From the NCBI GenBank assembly GCA_910580075.1, contig CAJTVR010000044.1, forward strand, positions 19,947 through 39,166: a DNA stretch of 19,220 nucleotides, read 5' to 3'. The translations under genes and the position numbers were made by a program. Under the pieces are notes generated by a model. It worked only from the letters and a program-made list of their open reading frames with translations. It did not search any database and had not been told where the DNA came from. Every line of letters begins with the position of its first letter. Position 1 is the first letter of the stretch. The stretch is from an uncultured Eubacterium sp. Lineage in GTDB: Bacteria > Bacillota > Clostridia > Lachnospirales > Lachnospiraceae. This document shows, piece after piece, positions 15,353 to 19,220 of the stretch.

Positions 15353-16615
15353 TTAAAGGTTCTTCAAATGTTTTAAAATATGTTCTTCAAAATTTTTCAC
15401 AGCGCTTTTTACAAATTCCATTCTGTTTTGTTTATCAACAAGGCTTACTGCACAAGGATTCATATGCTTAAAATCCGGTACATCATCATAATATCCATCT
15501 TGAATTTTCCCGTTTGGATAACACCATGAAACCCACCAGCCTGCAGGAGTAACAGCATCTTCGTTCATGTATTGTGCAATCTGCCCAATCATCTGTTCCG
15601 TTATTTCATCTACCTCATAACCATTTTTTGTATCAAATAATGCAATTCCTGCGTAAAGATTATCCTGCACCTCAATACGAAACCACATTTGGATATTTTG
15701 GGGGCGTAACTTTGCCTTTTTTACGATATAATTTAATCCCGGACAAGTCGATGCATTTCCGTCATAAAATTTTTCATTGCATTTTTCTTCGTATGTAAAG
15801 TAATGAAATTCTTTTTCAGGCACTAACCCATACTTTGACGTGATTTTCTCCATCTCTTTTTTCAAATCGTCAAACACAAGATGCATGAGCGTTATCTTTG
15901 CCGATTTCATGGACTTTTCGATTGCTATTCCCGCACGAAAATAATCAGGTGACTCATATAATATTTCCAAATTTTTTTCCATCATTTTTCTGCCCCTTTC
16001 GTCTGCCACAACATGAATTGCATCAATATATTGCATAACTGTTGATTTTACCGGCTCGGCTAACTGCGTTGTCAGTTTATTAAGCCATCTGCATATATCT
16101 TCCGCCCATGAAATACACTGTATATGGACAATGGGCAGAATGCCCGTTCCTGATTTCTTTTTCCGGCTGTATTCGGAGGGGGCATTCCCAAACCTTGTCA
16201 GATAGACAAGCCGAGAATTTTTCGCATATTGATAATAGTCGTAGCATTGCCCTTCCTGTTCTCCGGCATAAATTTTGACTTCGATAGGGATAAAAAAGTG
16301 TGGATTTTGAATCACGATGTCAATGCGCCGTTCATTATCTATCACATATTCTGCTGCAACCTCTGTACGTGCAAGCAGTATATCGCTCATGGAGTATTCA
16401 TTTAATACATCATGCATAAAAGATTTTAAAAACGATATTCCGCACCCATGCTGCCCTTCAGGATTTAATAAATCTGCTAAAAAACGGCACATAATAACTT
16501 CCTTTGCACTGATTCCCAATATATGAAACACATTGTAGTCAGATAGTGGCGCATAGGGCGGAAATTCCTTACAGTTTATATTGATTTGAGATAATAATTC
16601 TGCTTCATATCCCAT
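15353..16615 (-). CDS. PD-(D/E)XK nuclease family protein (PDDEXK_4 type)
   Basis: A 420-residue predicted nuclease. The N-terminal motif NVFHILGISAKEVIMCRFLA then DLLNPEGQHG is the opening of the PDDEXK_4 family. The catalytic set is Asp99 in RRIDIVI and Glu112-x-Lys114 in IPIEVKIYAGEQEGQCYDYY; all three residues are present, so it should be active. The remaining ~280 residues have no motif I can name. ATG 16613-16615 is chosen because AGGAGG (minus, 16624-16629) is 8 bases upstream; a GTG three codons earlier would overlap that site. It starts 32 bp after the stop of the HTH gene, so the two are probably one operon. No methylase is nearby, so it is not an ordinary restriction enzyme. Confidence 0.83.
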   Translation of the reverse strand: MGYEAELLSQININCKEFPPYAPLSDYNVFHILGISAKEVIMCRFLADLLNPEGQHGCGISFLKSFMHDVLNEYSMSDILLARTEVAAEYVIDNERRIDIVIQNPHFFIPIEVKIYAGEQEGQCYDYYQYAKNSRLVYLTRFGNAPSEYSRKKKSGTGILPIVHIQCISWAEDICRWLNKLTTQLAEPVKSTVMQYIDAIHVVADERGRKMMEKNLEILYESPDYFRAGIAIEKSMKSAKITLMHLVFDDLKKEMEKITSKYGLVPEKEFHYFTYEEKCNEKFYDGNASTCPGLNYIVKKAKLRPQNIQMWFRIEVQDNLYAGIALFDTKNGYEVDEITEQMIGQIAQYMNEDAVTPAGWWVSWCYPNGKIQDGYYDDVPDFKHMNPCAVSLVDKQNRMEFVKSAVKNFEEHILKHLKNL

Positions 16616-16647
16616 GTTAAACACCTCCTCGATAATCTATTATGATA

Positions 16648-17238
16648 TTACCAATCACCCCAAAGAACGGATTTCCCATCTGTCAATTTCCATCCCCTTA
16701 ATATTTTGTCATATTCAATCCATTCCCCCGCCGCCGTTAATGTTGCAATATAGCGTTGAACGGAACACTGCGAAATCTCCAGTTCTTCGGATAACTGAAC
16801 TGTTGTAATGCCGGGGCAACAGCGGATTTTGCTTAATATCACAATCGCATTTGCCAGTGTGGCACTGAAATTTACTGTTTTCTTATTGCTGCAGTAAGCC
16901 GATAAAAGAATATACTTTAAATCCTGACAGAGTTCCTCAAAACCGAAATATACTTTTATTCGTTTTTTTAGCTGTTTTGGAACGTCTGTATTTCCCACAA
17001 CAATAATTGCTTCCAAAGCATTTGTACCTACTTCAAGATAATAATTCCACAGCATTTTAAAATCCTCATCTGCTACAGAAGCAGCATGAATTAAAATTGC
17101 ATATGAGTTACAAGCTACCAAATCTGTAAAGCAGTCTGTTGATACCAAAACGCTTTTCTTATCAGGCAGCATTTTTCCTATGAAATTTTCCTCTATGGCA
17201 GTAAATCCATAGGTGAAAATATAGTATGTCCGAAGCAT
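16648..17238 (-). CDS. Helix-turn-helix protein with an N-terminal sensor-like domain
   Basis: A 196-residue protein. The first ~115 residues (MLRTYYIFTYGFTAIEENFI, later STDCFTDLVACNSYAILIHA) form an alpha/beta domain found in a family of Clostridia HTH proteins, with no known ligand. Residues ~125-190 form an HTH: LANAIVILSKIRCCPGITTV, then LSEELEISQCSVQRYIATL, a recognition helix of DeoR/HTH_11 style, and a wing WIEYDKILRGWKL. ATG 17236-17238 is chosen because GGAGG (minus, 17246-17250) is 7 bases upstream; earlier ATGs lie in the promoter. It heads the operon with the nuclease and is divergent from the toxin-antitoxin module, so it may regulate the shared intergenic region. That role is inferred from position. 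Confidence 0.75.
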   Translation of the reverse strand: MLRTYYIFTYGFTAIEENFIGKMLPDKKSVLVSTDCFTDLVACNSYAILIHAASVADEDFKMLWNYYLEVGTNALEAIIVVGNTDVPKQLKKRIKVYFGFEELCQDLKYILLSAYCSNKKTVNFSATLANAIVILSKIRCCPGITTVQLSEELEISQCSVQRYIATLTAAGEWIEYDKILRGWKLTDGKSVLWGDW

Positions 17239-17259
17239 TCTTTCACCTCCACTATCCAA

Positions 17260-17268
17260 ATTATACCA
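17260..17268 (-). promoter_or_regulatory. Promoter of the HTH-nuclease operon (extended -10)
   Basis: Minus strand TGGTATAAT (extended -10, TATAAT at 17260-17265) is 21 bases before the ATG at 17238. No good -35 is seen. Confidence 0.6.
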
Positions 17269-17343
17269 CAACATCACGCCAACAGTATTGCGTAATGCCA
17301 AAAAATTATTTTCTAGGCATTTATTTTAAATTTTGAAAAATGA

Positions 17344-17371
17344 TTGACTATTTTCAGAAATATGGTATTAT
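17344..17371 (+). promoter_or_regulatory. Promoter of the type III toxin-antitoxin module
   Basis: TTGACT (17344-17349), a 16-base spacer and TATTAT (17366-17371) preceded by TGG, i.e. an extended -10. Transcription would begin near 17378, giving an RNA that starts just before the structured antitoxin region. Confidence 0.8.
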
Positions 17372-17377
17372 ACTATT

Positions 17378-17474
17378 AGTGGTGAGTCCTACCGCAAAGT
17401 GGACTGCTAAAAGCGTTAGCAACTCTAATGGAGTTACTACACAAATGGCTATGTGGAAACGCATAGCCATTTTT
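17378..17474 (+). ncRNA. Probable RNA antitoxin (ToxI-like) of a type III toxin-antitoxin system
   Basis: About 97 bases between the promoter and the toxin gene hold no coding sequence but are dense in structure: AGTCC/GGACT (17385-17405), GCTAA/TTAGC (17406-17420) and AACTC/GAGTT (17421-17435), each abutting the next, and then a terminator. In ToxIN/CptIN/TenpIN systems the RNA here is cut by the toxin into pseudoknots that bind and silence it. Typical antitoxins have two or more tandem repeats of about 35-45 bases; here I find no clear tandem repeat, only TTAG recurring 40 bases apart (17376 and 17416). GAGT at 17384-17387 could also pair with ACTC at 17422-17425, a possible pseudoknot. The role is inferred from the toxin that follows. 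Confidence 0.7.
17443..17474 (+). terminator. Terminator between RNA antitoxin and toxin gene
   Basis: AAATGGCTATG and CATAGCCATTT form a perfect 11-bp stem with an 8-base loop and TTTTT. It lies 13 bases before the toxin ATG. In type III systems such a leaky terminator keeps antitoxin RNA in excess over toxin mRNA. Confidence 0.88.
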
Positions 17475-17487
17475 AACGAGGAGATAT

Positions 17488-18024
17488 ATGCAGACAGATT
17501 TTAAATTATACAAGGCGGATATGAAATATATCCGTAATCTACATAATATAGATGATAAAGTGCTTTCTGTTTCGCCACAGGCAGGAAAAGATAACAGGGT
17601 TTTCATCGGGATTGTTGTTATTTGTGGCGTTCACAAATATTGCATACCACTTTCATCGCCAAAGGAAAAACATAAGAACATGAAAAATTCTATGGACTTT
17701 TCCAAAATTGAAGTAAATGGAAAATTATTAGGCGTTCTAAATTTTAATCTGATGATACCTATTGAAGAAGAGCAATTACAGCTTGTTGATACCACCATTT
17801 TTAAGAGAGATAGGGAAAATATCAGATATTATAAGAAGTTATGTACTTTGGAACTGGAATGGTGTCAGACGAATAATGAGGTAATCTGCAATAAAGCCAA
17901 TGTCCTGTATAAGAAATACCTATCCAATGAGCCATTTGCAGGCAGGAATCGCTGCCTGAATTTTCCCAAATTAGAGGCAGAATGTGAAAAATATAATTTA
18001 AAGATCAAGAATGGCACAAACTGA
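17488..18024 (+). CDS. Type III toxin, ToxN/AbiQ-family endoribonuclease
   Basis: A 178-residue protein, the usual length for ToxN/AbiQ/CptN. It starts MQTDFKLYKADMKYIRNLHN and keeps family landmarks: DDKV near residue 23, FIGIVVICGVHKYCIPLSSP then KEKHKNMKNSMDFSKI (usual 'yiGiv..i....Y..PLsSPK.KH..mk...df.ki'), and GKLLGVLNFNLMIPI (usual 'lG.iNfNnMIPV'). The conserved Lys/Ser in the SPKEKH segment matches the RNase active region. These toxins are sequence-biased RNases held silent by their RNA antitoxin; several abort phage infection. GAGGAG at 17478-17483 lies only 4-5 bases from the ATG. The upstream promoter, structured RNA and terminator support the assignment; the subtype is not certain, CptN seems closest. 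Confidence 0.85.
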   Translation: MQTDFKLYKADMKYIRNLHNIDDKVLSVSPQAGKDNRVFIGIVVICGVHKYCIPLSSPKEKHKNMKNSMDFSKIEVNGKLLGVLNFNLMIPIEEEQLQLVDTTIFKRDRENIRYYKKLCTLELEWCQTNNEVICNKANVLYKKYLSNEPFAGRNRCLNFPKLEAECEKYNLKIKNGTN

Positions 18025-18120
18025 ACCTCTCTTGATACACATTACCACAGTTCCAGTGAACCTAGGAAAAGTTTTAGAAACAACACATTTCTATTGATAG
18101 GGGAGGATGGAAAAGTTATT
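18025..18120 (+). other. Spacer between toxin and cyclase-like gene
   Basis: About 96 bases with no clear terminator or promoter, so the two genes may share a transcript. It ends with GGGGAGG at 18100-18106, the only strong ribosome binding site for the next gene. A six-codon ORF (MEKLLC) at 18108-18128 overlaps the chosen start. Confidence 0.45.
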
Positions 18121-18855
18121 ATGTTAGTAAATCAAAATAAAGATACTTATGACAGAAAAACAGATGAATATATTGTTGCGTACATTGACCTTTTGGGTGC
18201 AACAAATAAGATTAAATCAAAGGATAGCCAATTGGCAATGAACAAACTACATAATCTTTATACACTTTCGGTAAAATTAACACGAGATGTTCAAATTGAG
18301 GAAAATCAGGACATACAATTCAAAATTTTTTCGGATAATATTATAATAGCTAAAAAATTGTCAAATCAGATACCCCAACGAACTCAAGAGATTCGAAGCC
18401 TTCTAATGTGTGCTGGACACTTCCAAGAACTTTCTGCCAGCGATAGTGTGGGGTGGCTTTTACGTGGAGGCATTTCTATAGGACAATTATTTATAGATGA
18501 TGTAATGGTTTGGGGTGAGGCACTTTTGAAATCATATTATTTAGAAGATAAAATTGCAAATTATCCAAGAATAATTATTGATAAAGATATTGTGAACGAA
18601 AGTATTCAAAACAAAGTACTATGTGAATACTTAAGAAAAGATTTTGATAATTTGTATTTTTTAAACTTTCTGAATGATTGTCATTTTTGTGGTAAAATGT
18701 TAATGAACGGATTTCAAATCATGCAAGAAGAAGCTGGTATAAAAATAGATGAGAAATTGTATCAGAAATTTAGTTGGCATATGAATTTTGTAAATGCTGA
18801 ATTAGATAGAAAAAATGAAAAGAAAGATAGAAAGTATCGCCTATCAATGCTTTGA
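18121..18855 (+). CDS. Class III nucleotidyl cyclase-like protein (Pycsar-like cyclase candidate)
   Basis: A 244-residue protein whose core follows class III cyclases. YIVAYIDLLGAT (Asp23) matches the first metal-binding strand 'vvFaDivGFT'; FKIFSDNIII (Asp72) matches 'K.iGDa.m' with the second metal Asp; LLRGGISIGQLFIDDVMVWG then EALLKSYYLEDKI matches 'rigIhtG.v......vwGd.vn.A.rlE', followed by ANYPRIIIDKDIV ('g.I.vs..v'). Both metal aspartates are kept. Short, stand-alone proteins of this kind include the PycC pyrimidine cyclases of Pycsar phage defence, but no TIR or membrane effector is adjacent here. I chose ATG 18121; its Shine-Dalgarno (18100-18106) is rather far, 14 bases. A TTG at 18094 has none. 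It ends before a convergent terminator. Enzyme activity is inferred, not shown. Confidence 0.6.
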   Translation: MLVNQNKDTYDRKTDEYIVAYIDLLGATNKIKSKDSQLAMNKLHNLYTLSVKLTRDVQIEENQDIQFKIFSDNIIIAKKLSNQIPQRTQEIRSLLMCAGHFQELSASDSVGWLLRGGISIGQLFIDDVMVWGEALLKSYYLEDKIANYPRIIIDKDIVNESIQNKVLCEYLRKDFDNLYFLNFLNDCHFCGKMLMNGFQIMQEEAGIKIDEKLYQKFSWHMNFVNAELDRKNEKKDRKYRLSML

Positions 18856-18917
18856 TACAATTATAGCAAATAGCTTATCAAACATATATTAGCATGAATG
18901 AATAAGATACAATTTTA

Positions 18918-18970
18918 AAAGGAAAATCTTAAAGGAAAAAGTGGGAAACTCTTTAAGATTTTCCTTTATT
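18918..18970. terminator. Long bidirectional terminator
   Basis: AAAGGAAAATCTTAAAG and CTTTAAGATTTTCCTTT form a perfect 17-bp stem around a 16-base loop. It separates the convergent cyclase-like gene and the last gene and can serve both. Confidence 0.9.
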
Positions 18971-18973
18971 AAT

Positions 18974-19213
18974 TTACAAAAATTCCAATGAATCTTCTGC
19001 ATCCACCCACATCTGCATATTTCCCTCAAGATACAATCTTGTGTATTCAAGCGGTTCGTCTATTGCCAAAGCATTTAAGGCACATTCGGAGCAGGGAGTG
19101 GTTTTCAATCCTTTTTCTGCTTTATTGCAGTCTATCCGCAAAAAGTAACCTACATAAGTGTATATGTCAATGCTGTTATGGTGGATATTGTATGTTGCAT
19201 AAATCATATTCAT
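18974..19213 (-). CDS. Small hypothetical protein, DUF6061-like
   Basis: A 79-residue acidic protein. It has IDIYTYVGYFLRIDCNKAE near the middle and ALAIDEPLEYTRLYLEGNMQMWVDAED at the end. This resembles DUF6061-type proteins of Clostridia (a beta-strand half with 'IDC', then 'L.yLi...PLEYa.L.L.G....yl'), which are frequent in integrative elements. No function is known. Start may be ATG 19213, or ATG 19207 two codons later; the window ends 7 bases upstream, so the ribosome binding site cannot be checked and a longer gene cannot be ruled out. The final third is well conserved in type, so I think it is a real gene. Confidence 0.6.
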   Translation of the reverse strand: MNMIYATYNIHHNSIDIYTYVGYFLRIDCNKAEKGLKTTPCSECALNALAIDEPLEYTRLYLEGNMQMWVDAEDSLEFL

Positions 19214-19220
19214 TTTATCT

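Overview
The window looks like a chromosome segment of a low-to-mid GC Clostridia, most likely a gut Lachnospiraceae. This rests on strong AGGAGG ribosome binding sites, many U-tracted terminators and the gene families present; no species call is possible. Housekeeping genes at the left give way to a long accessory stretch of insertion-sequence debris, toxin-antitoxin remnants and an integrated mobilizable-element remnant carrying defence-type cargo.

Layout. 1-1121: 3' end of purA and a YihX-like HAD phosphatase closed by a strong terminator. 1259-5230: a three-gene ABC export/gliding-type operon (GldA-like ATPase; ABC-2 permease fused to a GldG-like extracytoplasmic domain; single-domain DUF4340 protein). 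5300-7893: a gene graveyard with a sigma-factor region 4 remnant, a frameshifted RelB/DinJ-like antitoxin, a frameshifted Panacea (DUF4065) antitoxin-like gene next to an internally deleted GNAT-like candidate toxin, and an ISL3 transposase remnant. An 18-bp direct repeat brackets most of this. 7919-11028 (minus strand): a polar amino acid ABC transporter operon, substrate-binding lipoprotein > attenuating terminator > permease > ATPase > small membrane protein, with a clear promoter and two kinds of tandem repeat around the binding-protein gene.

11500-13516: an IS4-type transposase fragment and then a complete IS4-family element (12050-13516) with 18-bp inverted repeats, an 8-bp target duplication and an unusual interleaved inverted-repeat leader. 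13525-15324: a rearranged mobilizable element. The last codons of a tyrosine integrase (minus strand) are joined head-on to a MobA/MobL relaxase that lacks its N-terminus and carries a one-base frameshift. 15353-18970: cargo. A minus-strand operon (winged-HTH-like regulator, then a PD-(D/E)XK nuclease) is divergent from a type III toxin-antitoxin module (structured RNA antitoxin, terminator, ToxN/AbiQ-family endoRNase). A protein with the metal-binding layout of a class III nucleotidyl cyclase follows (Pycsar-like, but with no visible effector). A small DUF6061-like gene ends the window.

The most interesting part is 15.3-18.9 kb: two divergent transcription units sharing about 80 bp of promoter DNA, combining a nuclease with its probable regulator, an RNA-antitoxin/RNase module and an orphan cyclase-like protein. 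This looks like a compact phage-defence or element-maintenance island. The one-base frameshifts occur only in the mobile regions, while the housekeeping genes are clean, which favours genuine decay over sequencing error.
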